NCBI RefSeq assembly: GCF_022557175.1 | Contig: NZ_CP092915.1 | Coordinates: 3,162,001 to 3,226,000, forward strand | Direction of reading: 5' to 3' | Length of the DNA stretch: 64,000 bases | From: Mycolicibacterium sp. YH-1 | Lineage (GTDB): Bacteria > Actinomycetota > Actinomycetes > Mycobacteriales > Mycobacteriaceae | Shown: piece after piece, positions 35,321 through 43,306 of the stretch | Numbering within the stretch: the stretch's first letter is position 1 | How the letters are laid out: every line of letters begins with the position of its first letter | Position numbers and translations under genes: made by a program | Notes under the pieces: model-generated | What the model was told of the DNA's origin: nothing | The model's database searches: none | Seen by the model: only the letters and a program-made list of their open reading frames with translations

Positions 35321-35427
35321 GGGGGTGCCACTCCAACCTTGATCGACCGGCCCCCCAATGGGCATAGCGTCACGGATTTTGCGCATCGCATCGTGAAAAC
35401 CCACACCGGAAGGAGGCTCAGACTCCC

Positions 35428-35760
35428 ATGGCATCCCGAATCTCTGCCGGTAAGCGCCTTGTCCGCACGTTGAATAAGTCGCTGCGCGACGGCACCGAAT
35501 GGACCGAAACCGAGCTCTTAACGCTGGATCTGATCGAGGCGGCCGCCGATCGGATGGCGGTGCTCAAGGCTCTGTTTGTGGCTGAGGTCTCGAAGCCGAC
35601 GCGGTCGACGAGACGGATCACGGAGGTGTCGGCGGAGATCCGGCAGACCGAGGCGAGCATTCAGAAGTGGATCGCGGTGCTTGACCCGTACATGCAGAAG
35701 CAGCCGAGGTCTCGTCAGCATCAGCAGGCCGCGTGGTCGCGGTGGCATGGCGCGTCTTAA
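35428..35760 (+). CDS. Phage-type small protein (possible small-terminase relative)
   Basis: 110 residues. ATG 35428 lies 11 bases behind a strong AAGGAGG (35410-35416). The sequence is helical and charged: ELLTLDLIEAAADRMAVLKA, then TRRITEVSAEIRQTEASIQK and a basic tail KQPRSRQHQQAAWSRWHGAS. The layout (helical body, Arg/Gln/His-rich tail) resembles small proteins that sit next to terminase genes in actinobacterial prophages, but no terminase large subunit is present. It overlaps the next gene by 14 bases. The function is unassigned. Confidence 0.6.
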   Translation: MASRISAGKRLVRTLNKSLRDGTEWTETELLTLDLIEAAADRMAVLKALFVAEVSKPTRSTRRITEVSAEIRQTEASIQKWIAVLDPYMQKQPRSRQHQQAAWSRWHGAS

Positions 35761-36007
35761 GTCCCGCGCTGTAGAGGCGGGTTTACGAGAGTTCCTGCTT
35801 GAGAAGGCGATTGCCTTTCGGGAGTTGTGTGGGCAGACACCGGAGATGTACGCCGAGCTGTTAACACCGGTCGATGCGCTTATCGGTGATGAGCCGTACC
35901 GGCTGTATCGGTGGGAGCTGCCCGACGATCATCCCGAGCGTGCTGCTGACGGCCCGAATGATGGTTTGGTGCTCACCGCCGACGACAAGCTGAGGCCCGG
36001 CGAATGA
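35747..36007 (+). CDS. Small hypothetical island protein (86 residues)
   Basis: Starts at ATG 35747 inside the end of the preceding gene. The N-terminus is basic (MARLKSRAVEAGLREFLLEK) and the rest acidic (YRWELPDDHPERAADGPNDG). The overlap suggests translational coupling as a two-gene unit. No domain is recognised, and it has no signal peptide or membrane helix. Confidence 0.55.
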   Translation: MARLKSRAVEAGLREFLLEKAIAFRELCGQTPEMYAELLTPVDALIGDEPYRLYRWELPDDHPERAADGPNDGLVLTADDKLRPGE

Positions 36008-36040
36008 AGCCCTGCCGCGCGCACCAGCGTGTAGGCACGG

Positions 36041-37180
36041 TCAGCTGCCACTGTTGGCGGCTAGCCAAGCGGATAGAACGGCCTGGGCGAGTTCGTCGTC
36101 AGTGAGTTGCAATTCGCGGCCGCGCTGTTGGACGTCCTCTAACAGTTGGGGATCGACCTTGCCGGGGATCTTGGTCGGGGGGCCGGAGGGCTGTCGTGTA
36201 GACGGTGGGACTATTAGTTCGTCGCGGGGGAATAGGTCAATCAGGGACATCATTTGCTCGGCGGTGATGTGCATGGGTTTTCCGCGCTCAACCCACTTCA
36301 AGATCTTCACGGCTGCCGATTCTTTGCACACACCCTTGTTGTGGACGAAATCATTTCTGATGAGACGGATGTCGCCGAAGAAATCGTTCAGCACGTCGTT
36401 GCTGCGGACTTTCGTTTCCGCTTGTCGGTCAAAGCATTTGGCGATGCGGCCTCGGAATTGTTCCTCCCACAACGAGTATGCGTAGCTGAACCACTGTGCG
36501 TAGGAGACGGCCTGCACTTCGGGGTAACTCTCGACGGTTTTCGGTCTGGCCGCTGCCACCATAATCACAGCGCCGCCGTTTATCGCGGACACAAGATCCT
36601 GCATGTGTACGCGGCCGGGGCCGCCCGTCTCTGCGTAGTCGAGTGTCTTCACGTCGAAGTAATGACCCACGTCGGTCGGCAAATACCCTTGCAGAAACCG
36701 CTGGTGTGGTCCTTCCCACCCGGCGACCTTTTGGATCAGGACGTTGTGTGAGGTCAGTGTGACGACGAGAGAGATGAGGAACGCTCGCTCCAACTCGCCG
36801 ATGATCTCGTCGATCGAATCGTCTGCTGCCATCTGAACTTCCAGTAGGGGTAAGGCATTTTCGATGGAATTGATGAGGGTTCGTAGGGTTTCGTCGAACC
36901 CGTCCCCGAACGAGAGATCGCGCACGGCCTGCGCTACGGGGTCGAGGGTCTTCGCCAAGTGGGTTTCGCCGCCGAGGTTTTGGCTCTGGAGAGTGAGTTT
37001 GATTTGGTCGCGTGCCGTACTCGTCATGACTTCTCTGTCGCGTTCGCCGATGACTCGTACGCCCTGCTGATGTTTCGCGGCTTCCGCGAATGCGGCAAAA
37101 GATTCTTCGGCCGACTGGAGTATCGCCAACTGCTCGCGAAGGACTCCGAGCCAACGCTTGCTGCGACTCTGTTTGTACAT
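36041..37180 (-). CDS. Large island protein with HEPN-type R-x4-H motif, candidate ribonuclease
   Basis: 379 residues. ATG 37180 is preceded by gagggg at 8 bases. The protein is helical and soluble. Near residues 240-300 a segment reads YAQWFSYAYSLWEEQFRGR then FFGDIRLIRNDFVHNKG; R275-N-D-F-V-H280 matches the R-x4-6-H catalytic signature of HEPN ribonucleases, preceded by the expected helix. The C-terminus ends in a charged helix (LTDDELAQAVLSAWLAA). HEPN proteins are common in anti-phage and toxin systems. Base composition is visibly lower in G+C than the flanking chromosome, pointing to transfer. The rest of the protein (residues 1-230) is not recognised. Confidence 0.7.
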   Translation of the reverse strand: MYKQSRSKRWLGVLREQLAILQSAEESFAAFAEAAKHQQGVRVIGERDREVMTSTARDQIKLTLQSQNLGGETHLAKTLDPVAQAVRDLSFGDGFDETLRTLINSIENALPLLEVQMAADDSIDEIIGELERAFLISLVVTLTSHNVLIQKVAGWEGPHQRFLQGYLPTDVGHYFDVKTLDYAETGGPGRVHMQDLVSAINGGAVIMVAAARPKTVESYPEVQAVSYAQWFSYAYSLWEEQFRGRIAKCFDRQAETKVRSNDVLNDFFGDIRLIRNDFVHNKGVCKESAAVKILKWVERGKPMHITAEQMMSLIDLFPRDELIVPPSTRQPSGPPTKIPGKVDPQLLEDVQQRGRELQLTDDELAQAVLSAWLAANSGS

Positions 37181-37226
37181 GGGCTAACCCCTCGGCGACG
37201 ATGGCTGGTGTTTCCGCATTGCGTGT

Positions 37227-37853
37227 CTACTCCTCTGCCCGTATCCCAGGTGGCAGCGGCGATCCCGATGGCCGCTCGCTAGGGGCCAGCGTCCAGTCAC
37301 CGTGCACAACCGATACGCCGTGTCGTTTAGGGCCGAATGTCCTTTTGCGGTCGATGAATCGGACGATGGGTCGTGCGCGCGTTGATTTGCCGAGGTGCCC
37401 CTCAAGGCCCAGCGGCCCGACCCGATACACGAATTGCTTGCTGTGGTTCCGGCCAAGTACCACCGGCTGGAATTCGTCACCATCGTCTGGCCCGATGATC
37501 TTTTTCTGGACGCCGGGAGAAATGTCGGTGACCGTCACGGTGAGCGTCGGGTCTACAGCGTTGCCCGCGACGAAAATGCTGTCGCCGCGCTCGGGGGCAC
37601 GGTCGAATTCCCATTCAAGCGAAACCAGCGTCGTCTCGACGTCGCCGGTATTGGAGATGGTCACTTGCGCCTCCCAGCCAAGGAACGTACGGCCGGACCC
37701 GTCGTGATGCCACCTCGAGGCCCCGGCGACCCGGTCGTCTTCGAACACGACGTTCGGGCGATTCCACCAGTTGGCTTTGATCTGCCAGCCGAGAGCCCAT
37801 CCACCCATCACGGCGGCGATGGTGGAGACAACGTTGGCGTAGACATCGCTCAT
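37227..37853 (-). CDS. Membrane-anchored island protein of unknown function
   Basis: 208 residues from ATG 37853. One N-terminal membrane helix (VVSTIAAVMGGWALGWQI) is followed by a beta-rich domain with segments FLGWEAQVTISNTGDVETTL and VDPTLTVTVTDISPGVQKK. It lies 46 bp upstream of the HEPN-candidate gene on the same strand and may be co-transcribed. A membrane partner beside a HEPN protein would fit a sensor/effector arrangement, but this is inference. No named domain can be assigned. Confidence 0.65.
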   Translation of the reverse strand: MSDVYANVVSTIAAVMGGWALGWQIKANWWNRPNVVFEDDRVAGASRWHHDGSGRTFLGWEAQVTISNTGDVETTLVSLEWEFDRAPERGDSIFVAGNAVDPTLTVTVTDISPGVQKKIIGPDDGDEFQPVVLGRNHSKQFVYRVGPLGLEGHLGKSTRARPIVRFIDRKRTFGPKRHGVSVVHGDWTLAPSERPSGSPLPPGIRAEE

Positions 37854-37925
37854 AGCTGAGAAACAATAGCGACGGCACGCCCTGAATGGACCGGGGTGCA
37901 CAGCAATTCTTGCCCGAACTGACCT

Positions 37926-38132
37926 TCAGATGCGCTCGGCGTAAACGCTGTCGATAGACAGACCAGAGGCTCGCATTCGTAGCTGGCCGTCGACGTGGCG
38001 GCGTGCTGCGGCCTCGGTGTAGTGGGACTGCCGCAGTTCGTTCGGTTTCCCGTTCCGCGTTTCGGTCCATTCGACGCGGTAAAGTGCGGTGCTCCGGGTC
38101 AGCGCTACCCGCGTCACGCACTTGACGATCAC
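37926..38132 (-). CDS. Small hypothetical island protein (68 residues)
   Basis: Starts at GTG 38132: MIVKCVTRVALTRSTALYRV, then a basic middle (WTETRNGKPNELRQSHYTEA). It could be a small DNA- or protein-binding factor. It is divergent from the helicase gene, whose -10 box lies within 80 bp, and codirectional with the membrane protein. The ribosome site is weak, and only coding-like composition and length support it. Confidence 0.5.
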   Translation of the reverse strand: MIVKCVTRVALTRSTALYRVEWTETRNGKPNELRQSHYTEAAARRHVDGQLRMRASGLSIDSVYAERI

Positions 38133-38204
38133 CAGCGCACTTTAGACGCAGGCACCGACTCACCGACAACACGAAATCAGCAGCTTGACGTCGGCCGCCA
38201 CCCC

Positions 38205-38210
38205 TAATCT
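38205..38210 (+). promoter_or_regulatory. -10 box for a leaderless nuclease-helicase mRNA
   Basis: TAATCT lies 7 bases before GTG 38218, the spacing at which a mycobacterial transcript starts on the first base of the start codon. No ribosome-binding site is present before the GTG, as expected for a leaderless gene. A TTGACG at 38185-38190 is too close (14-bp spacer) to be a good -35 box. Confidence 0.55.
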
Positions 38211-38217
38211 GATTTCT

Positions 38218-41200
38218 GTGACACAGCTTGGCGATCTATTGGCTCGGTTGGATGCCGACCCATATCGGCGAGGCAAGCAGTTCGAACACATTTGTAAGTG
38301 GTTTCTGACCCACGATCCCGTCTACGCGCATGAGCTTCGCCAGGTATGGCTGTGGGATGAGTGGCCTGCTAGGTGGGGCATAGACGCAGGAATTGACCTT
38401 GTAGCCGAGGACCGCAACGGACACCTGTGGGCGATCCAGGCCAAGGCGTACGACCCTGCCTGCAGGATCACCAAGCGGGATGTGAACAAGTTCCTCGCCG
38501 AGTCTGGCCGAGCACTTTTCACGTACCGCATGTTGATCGCCACGACCAACCTCATCGACCGCATCGGCGAGCGCACGATCCAGGATCAAGAGAAGCGGGT
38601 CACCTTCTTCCGGCTCAACGACCTCCAGGCCGCTGACGTGGACTGGCCTGCATCACCGATGGCACTGCGTACCGCGCGACCGCGCAAACCCGCCCGCCCA
38701 CACGACTACCAGCGCGAGGCGATCAAGAAGGTGGTCAAGCGCTTCGAGTCGGCGGATCGCGGACAACTCATCATGGCGTGCGGGACGGGCAAGACCCTGA
38801 CGGCGCAGTTCATCCGCGAGAAGCTGGCCGCCGATCGGACCCTTGTCTTGGTCCCGTCCCTGTCGCTGTTGAAGCAGACGCTGAACGTGTGGCGGGCTAA
38901 TAGTGCTACCGAGTTCGCCTCCCTGCCAGTCTGTTCCGACGATACGGTCGCGCGGGACGACGATGATGTCGCGGTGTCGCACACTAGCGACCTCGGTGTG
39001 CCTGTGACCACCGACCCCGTCGAGATAGCGGCGTTCCTGCGGCAACGGTCAGGACCACGGGTGGTGTTCGCCACCTATCAGTCCTCACCGCAGATCGCCG
39101 AGGCGTTCCTGCTGAGTCGGGTGCCCGCCTTCGACCTGGTCATCGCCGATGAGGCGCATCGCTGCGCCGGTCCTGTCTCCTCGGACTTCGCCACCATTCT
39201 CGACCCCCAGGTGATCAAGGCGCGCCGCCGATTGTTCATGACCGCCACTCCGCGCTACTTCACCGGCCGGGTCGTGCGGGAAGCTGAAGAGGCCGAGTTT
39301 GAGGTCGCCTCGATGGACAACGAGGCGGCGTTCGGTCCGGTGTTCCACCGGCTCGGGTTCGCCGAGGCGATCGAGCTTAAGCGGCTCACCGACTACCAGG
39401 TAGCCGTGGTGGGCGTCGACGATGCCACCTATCGCGACTGGGCGGAGCGGGGCCGGTTCGTGACCATGGATGGCACCGAGGTGACCGATGCCCGCACGCT
39501 TGCCGGACAGATCGGGCTGGCAAAAGCCATGCGTAAGTACGATCTTCGTCGCACTATCTCGTTCCATTCGCGGGTCAAGCGGGCGCGGGAGTTTGCCGTA
39601 TCCATTCCTGAGGTGATTGCGTGGATGCCTGCCCGTCAACGCCCTAAGGGGGCGCTGTGGGCTACACACGCATCGGGTGAAATGCCCGCCGGTGATCGAT
39701 ATGTACTGCTCCAACATCTTGCCCGCCTTGACGAGAGCGAGCGCGGCCTGCTGACCAATGCGCGCTGCCTGGCCGAGGGGGTCGACGTTCCCACCCTCGA
39801 CGGCGTGGCCTTCATCGACCCGCGCCGCTCTGAGGTCGACATTGTGCAGGCCGTCGGGCGCGCCATCCGGCTCGCACCCGACAAGACCGTCGGCACCATC
39901 GTCATCCCAGTGTTCATCGACACCAACGAAGACCCCGAGACCGCCCTCGACGGCTCGGCGTTCAAGCCGGTGTGGGACGTCATCAAGGCGCTGCGCTCAC
40001 ACGACGATGAGCTTGGTAAGCAACTCGACGAACTCAGACGGCAGGTGGGCCGGCTGGGCCAACGCGGACGGCCACGAATTCCCCCCAAGATTCACTTCGA
40101 TCTCCCCGCGAGGGTGGGAGCCGACTTCGCCCGCGCCTTCGACGCGCGACTCGTGGAGCAGACCACCGCGTCGTGGGAGTTCTGGTACGGGCTGCTGGAG
40201 CGGTACGTAGGAGAGAACGGGACCGCGTGGGTGCGTGGCACGGAGATGTACGAGGGTTACCGGCTCGGGCAATGGGTGCTCGTCCAGCGGACCAAGTGGA
40301 AAACACTCCCCGAGGACCGGAAGGTCCGTCTCCTGGCCATTCCGGGCTGGATAACTGATGTCCGTGAATTCCAATGGGAAGAAGGCTTTTCGCATCTTGT
40401 GCAATACGTCGCACAGGAAGGCGATGCCCATGTCCACGACGAATGGGTAGCCGAGGATGGGTACCGCCTGGGTAAGTGGGTGGGGAAGCAGCGGAGCAAA
40501 TGGGACAAGCTCACCGACGGGCAGCGAAAGCGTCTGTCGGAGCTCCCCGGTTGGACGCAGGATGCGATAACCGCCCGCTGGGAGACCGGCTACCGATTGC
40601 TTCAGCAGTACGCAGCCGAGACAGGCGACGCGAACCCTCCACAGGATTACGTGGTGGAGGGGTTCAATCTCGGCATCTGGGTCCGCACTCAGCGGGCGCG
40701 GTGGGAGTTCTTGTCCGAGGAAAGGCAGGAGCTGCTTCGTCAGATTGACGGCTGGATGGTGGACCTGCTGGGTGAGAAGTGGGACCGGACATGCCGCATG
40801 TTGGAAAAGTACGCGGACGAGAACGGTACTTCGGCGGCGAAGCAGACGCTGCTGATCGACGGTGTTCCCGTGGGTCGGTGGGTCAGTAAACAGCGCGACC
40901 GTTGGGACTTGCTGACAGATGAACAGCGCGCCCGGCTCAAGAAACTCCCGGGATGGACTCTCGACGCTCGAGGGGTTTGGTGGGAGGAGGCGTACCAGAG
41001 GCTCCATGAGTACGTCGGTCAACACGGAAGCGTCCCGCGGGGGAAGCTTGTCTACAAAGGGTTCCGTCTTGGAGCATGGATCATTAATCAGAAGAGCCGT
41101 TGGGACACGCTCACACCCGAACGCCAACAGCGTCTTTCAATGCTTGCGGGCTGGACTCTCGAAGCCCATCAAGACCGATGGGAGGACGGCATCCAGCGCC

Positions 41201-41583
41201 TTGAGGACTACGCAAAAGCCAACGGAACTGCGCGGCTTCCGAATAGGAAATACATCCACAACGGGTTCAAACTCGGCGGCTGGGCGGACAGGCAAAGGGA
41301 CAATTGGGAGAACCTCAGCGAAGACCGCAGATCACGCTTAGACGCTCTGCCGGGCTGGGTCCCGAACGTCAAGCAGGCGCAGTGGGACGAGGGGTACGAG
41401 TACCTACTGAAGTACATCGAGCAGAACGGCGACGCGGCAGTCCCGACAGGAACTGTGTTCGACGGTTACAAGCTGGGTCAGTGGGTCACGGTTCAGCGAA
41501 CCATGTTTCGACGGGGAGCTATTAAGCCGGAGCGCCGCGCGACGCTCGGGAGGCTGCCCGGTTGGGTATGGAAGGCGAGGTAG
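38218..41583 (+). CDS. Mrr-like nuclease / DEAH helicase fusion with seven helicase-associated (HA) repeats
   Basis: 1121 residues. (1) Residues about 1-150: restriction-endonuclease-like fold with GIDLVAED...WAIQAKAY, i.e. Asp followed by the Q-x-K of Mrr-type PD-(D/E)xK nucleases. (2) Residues about 165-600: superfamily-2 helicase with Walker A MACGTGKT (Lys192), DEAH at 311-314 (VIADEAHRC), TATP (FMTATPRYF) and motif VI QAVGRAIRLAP. (3) Residues 653-1121: seven repeats of about 67 residues, each with a leading W(E/D), a central LG.W...QR..W and a closing LPGW-like end, matching the helicase-associated domain. GTG 38218 is chosen because of the leaderless promoter spacing. It probably unwinds and cuts foreign DNA; this is inference from the domains and island setting. 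Confidence 0.88.
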   Translation: MTQLGDLLARLDADPYRRGKQFEHICKWFLTHDPVYAHELRQVWLWDEWPARWGIDAGIDLVAEDRNGHLWAIQAKAYDPACRITKRDVNKFLAESGRALFTYRMLIATTNLIDRIGERTIQDQEKRVTFFRLNDLQAADVDWPASPMALRTARPRKPARPHDYQREAIKKVVKRFESADRGQLIMACGTGKTLTAQFIREKLAADRTLVLVPSLSLLKQTLNVWRANSATEFASLPVCSDDTVARDDDDVAVSHTSDLGVPVTTDPVEIAAFLRQRSGPRVVFATYQSSPQIAEAFLLSRVPAFDLVIADEAHRCAGPVSSDFATILDPQVIKARRRLFMTATPRYFTGRVVREAEEAEFEVASMDNEAAFGPVFHRLGFAEAIELKRLTDYQVAVVGVDDATYRDWAERGRFVTMDGTEVTDARTLAGQIGLAKAMRKYDLRRTISFHSRVKRAREFAVSIPEVIAWMPARQRPKGALWATHASGEMPAGDRYVLLQHLARLDESERGLLTNARCLAEGVDVPTLDGVAFIDPRRSEVDIVQAVGRAIRLAPDKTVGTIVIPVFIDTNEDPETALDGSAFKPVWDVIKALRSHDDELGKQLDELRRQVGRLGQRGRPRIPPKIHFDLPARVGADFARAFDARLVEQTTASWEFWYGLLERYVGENGTAWVRGTEMYEGYRLGQWVLVQRTKWKTLPEDRKVRLLAIPGWITDVREFQWEEGFSHLVQYVAQEGDAHVHDEWVAEDGYRLGKWVGKQRSKWDKLTDGQRKRLSELPGWTQDAITARWETGYRLLQQYAAETGDANPPQDYVVEGFNLGIWVRTQRARWEFLSEERQELLRQIDGWMVDLLGEKWDRTCRMLEKYADENGTSAAKQTLLIDGVPVGRWVSKQRDRWDLLTDEQRARLKKLPGWTLDARGVWWEEAYQRLHEYVGQHGSVPRGKLVYKGFRLGAWIINQKSRWDTLTPERQQRLSMLAGWTLEAHQDRWEDGIQRLEDYAKANGTARLPNRKYIHNGFKLGGWADRQRDNWENLSEDRRSRLDALPGWVPNVKQAQWDEGYEYLLKYIEQNGDAAVPTGTVFDGYKLGQWVTVQRTMFRRGAIKPERRATLGRLPGWVWKAR

Positions 41584-41671
41584 GACGGCAGCCCTCGCAA
41601 TTCCAGAATGTCCGGGGATCTTCTGGTACTAAAAATCGAGACTTCCGACCAAAGTCCGCGCGGCCCCCTGC

Positions 41672-41683
41672 CGTACGCCAACC
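41672..41683 (+). repeat. Right-end copy of the 12-bp candidate integrase arm site
   Basis: CGTACGCCAACC, identical to 34304-34315, including the following AG. The surrounding 41584-41787 holds no recognisable gene. Confidence 0.5.
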
Positions 41684-41787
41684 AGCGAGAAAACGGGGGC
41701 ATTCGGGGCTGTTCGCCGACGTTGACAAAACGCTCTGACCTGCAACAGGCGGATACTGACGAACGCCCGCGTACCTGGTTCGCATAT

Positions 41788-41830
41788 CTGGGGGTCAAGT
41801 GGTCGCAGGTTCAAATCCTGTCAGCCCGAC
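41788..41830 (+). repeat. attR: 43-bp direct repeat of the tRNA-Pro 3' part
   Basis: Identical to 34052-34094. The bases before it (CGCATAT) differ from the tRNA, so this is only the 3' part, not a second tRNA gene. Confidence 0.92.
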
Positions 41831-41839
41831 AATGAAAGA

Positions 41840-41870
41840 AACTCGCCGGCGAAGCCGAGCGAGTTTTTTT
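41840..41870 (+). terminator. Original tRNA-Pro terminator, displaced by the island
   Basis: AACTCGC-CGGC-GAA-GCCG-A-GCGAGTT forms an 11-bp stem with one bulged A, followed by a run of T's. It directly follows attR, so before integration it would have stood 9 bases behind the tRNA gene. Confidence 0.85.
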
Positions 41871-41890
41871 ATGTCCGGGGACACGATGCC

Positions 41891-41957
41891 GGTTCCTGTC
41901 AGCCGGACCAGAGTTTCAGCAGTGCACAGGCGGTTTCGGAGAGATTTCGGAGCTGCC
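41891..41957 (+). repeat. Right copy of the degenerate 65-bp end block
   Basis: GGTTCCTGTCAGCCGGAC, then AGAG..AGCAGT..GGCGGTTTCGGAGA, resembles 34206-34270. It lies outside attR, so the duplication predates or accompanies the present island. The stretch 41958-42015 shows nothing else recognisable. Confidence 0.55.
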
Positions 41958-42015
41958 TCTTTCGTCTCTGAGTGAGCTTGGATAGCAGCGACAGGTCACA
42001 GGTCAGTCATCCGGG

Positions 42016-42245
42016 TCAGTCAACGGCGACGCTCTCGACTGAGTCCAGGTTGACAGCAGACCGGCGCGGGATCGGATCGCCACCGGGTTCGAGCAGGACC
42101 TCGCTGGCGAGGCTGCGGATTGTCGTCGTGCACGGCGCAACTATCGCGCGATCGCCGCGTCGCGCGAGAGAAACACGACTGGGCGTCGACCGATCTCGAC
42201 CAATTCGCACCACCACACCTCCCCGCGGACCGGAAGTGGGCTCAC
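42016..42245 (-). pseudogene. MazF-type toxin remnant
   Basis: Starts at GTG 42245, overlapping the antitoxin stop (GTGA). The first frame reads RGEVWWCELVEIGRRPVVFL and on to SRDAAIAR, a normal MazF N-terminus, then meets TAG. The continuation, RAIVAPCTTTIRSLASEVLL and PRRSAVNLDSVESV, is in another frame and ends early at 42016, before the last helix of MazF. Both an internal small deletion and loss of the C-terminus are needed to explain it, so no active RNase is made. Confidence 0.82.
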
Positions 42246-42478
42246 GAAGCGGCCGCTGCCTGTCGAAACGACGCGAGGTCGCCCCATTCGTCTGGCTCAT
42301 CGAGCGGGTGCTTGTCGTACGCGGCGTAGCTCGCGTCCACCTCGGCGGAGCGGTGACGAGCAAGCAACGCTTCGAGGGCCTCGTCGATGAGGGCGGCGTC
42401 GGTGGCTCCCGAGCGCACTTTCCGGGCACCCGCAAGCAGCTCGGCGTCTACGGTCGTGCTCAGCCGTGCTCTACTCAT
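42242..42478 (-). CDS. MazE-type antitoxin, partner toxin broken
   Basis: 78 residues. The N-terminus [19 protein letters not shown] is ribbon-helix-helix-like and the C-terminus is acidic ([20 protein letters not shown]), where MazE wraps the toxin. The gene looks intact although the following mazF is a pseudogene, so it is an orphan antitoxin. It starts at ATG 42478. It could still repress its own promoter or neutralise a related toxin elsewhere; neither can be judged from the window. Confidence 0.82.
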   Translation of the reverse strand: MSRARLSTTVDAELLAGARKVRSGATDAALIDEALEALLARHRSAEVDASYAAYDKHPLDEPDEWGDLASFRQAAAAS

Positions 42479-42522
42479 GCCATAAGTGTGCCACGCAGGG
42501 CCCTGGGCGCGCGGCCATCAGT

Positions 42523-42546
42523 CAGGCAGCGGTGTTCCGCTGCCTG
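42523..42546. terminator. Hairpin behind the frd operon
   Basis: Perfect 10-bp stem CAGGCAGCGG and CCGCTGCCTG with loop TGTT, 6 bases after the frdD stop. No T-run follows on the minus strand, so termination is plausible but unproven. Confidence 0.5.
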
Positions 42547-42551
42547 CACCC

Positions 42552-42917
42552 TCAGGCGATGAGCAACACCCACACCGCAGCTGCGGATACCACGACCGCC
42601 GTTCCGTAGCTGCACACCGCGATCACCCGGTCGAACCGGCCAAGTTGCAGCCCGTGCTCGATCGTGAACCGGATGCGGTGTGCGAAGTGGAACAGGGCGA
42701 GCACACACACGCCGAACAGCACCAGTTTGGTGAACGGATTCCGGACGACCGCCAATAGATGGGCATGGTCCGGAGCGCCGAGCCACCCGAGTGGAAACGC
42801 CACCCCGAACAGGAACAGTAGGACGGGCAGGACGAGTGCGGCCACCATGCCGCCGCCGCTGAACAGCAGCCACAGGAACGGCTCGGCCGACCGTTGATGC
42901 CGTGCGGATGTGCTCAT
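42552..42917 (-). CDS. frdD: Fumarate reductase membrane anchor subunit D
   Basis: 121 residues with three membrane segments (FLWLLFSGGGMVAALVLPVL, FTKLVLFGVCVLALFHFAHR, VIAVCSYGTAVVVSAAAVWV). The His in LFHFAHRIRFTIEHG fits quinone/anchor sites of FrdD. It overlaps frdC by ATGA. Its sequence corresponds closely to M. tuberculosis Rv1555. Together with FrdC it binds the catalytic dimer to the membrane and passes electrons from menaquinol. Confidence 0.9.
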   Translation of the reverse strand: MSTSARHQRSAEPFLWLLFSGGGMVAALVLPVLLFLFGVAFPLGWLGAPDHAHLLAVVRNPFTKLVLFGVCVLALFHFAHRIRFTIEHGLQLGRFDRVIAVCSYGTAVVVSAAAVWVLLIA

Positions 42918-43306
42918 GACAGGACCACCCAGGCCAGCACCGCCGAGACGACCACCCATGCCGCGTAGTGCGCCGCAAGGATCGCGCGAGCGGGTACACG
43001 GCGTCCCCGAATGTGGGGCACGATCGCACGCGGCGCCGAACCGAACCAGGTAACCGCGTGCAGCAGAAGGAAAATCAGTGCGATGACGTTGAGCGAGACC
43101 ACAAGCGGATTGGCACTCCAGTCCAGGAACCGAAGGTAGGAATCCCGTCCGGCGCCAACCGCATGCACCAGCAGCAACAGATACACAACAGACCAGGCCA
43201 CGAAGACACAACTGATCTCGCGAAGCATGAACAGCAGGTACGACCGCCGCTTCGCCCACCAGAACCTGGCGATCGGCTGACGATACGCGCGCGCCGGCGT
43301 GGTCAT
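42914..43306 (-). CDS. frdC: Fumarate reductase membrane anchor subunit C
   Basis: 130 residues, three membrane helices, with the FrdC sequence [38 protein letters not shown] and [15 protein letters not shown], close to M. tuberculosis Rv1554. ATG 43306 overlaps the frdB stop (ATGA) and the end overlaps frdD, giving tight coupling of the anchor subunits. Confidence 0.93.
   Translation of the reverse strand: MTTPARAYRQPIARFWWAKRRSYLLFMLREISCVFVAWSVVYLLLLVHAVGAGRDSYLRFLDWSANPLVVSLNVIALIFLLLHAVTWFGSAPRAIVPHIRGRRVPARAILAAHYAAWVVVSAVLAWVVLS

Noticed and set aside
40034..41341. Repeated motif spacing inside the helicase gene suggesting a CRISPR or DNA repeat array
   Set aside because: The repetition is at protein level (HA domains); the DNA is too diverged and there are no constant repeats with spacers.
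41788..41830. Second tRNA-Pro gene
   Set aside because: Only the 3' 43 bases are present; the acceptor 5' strand, D arm and half the anticodon arm are missing, so it is an attachment-site copy.
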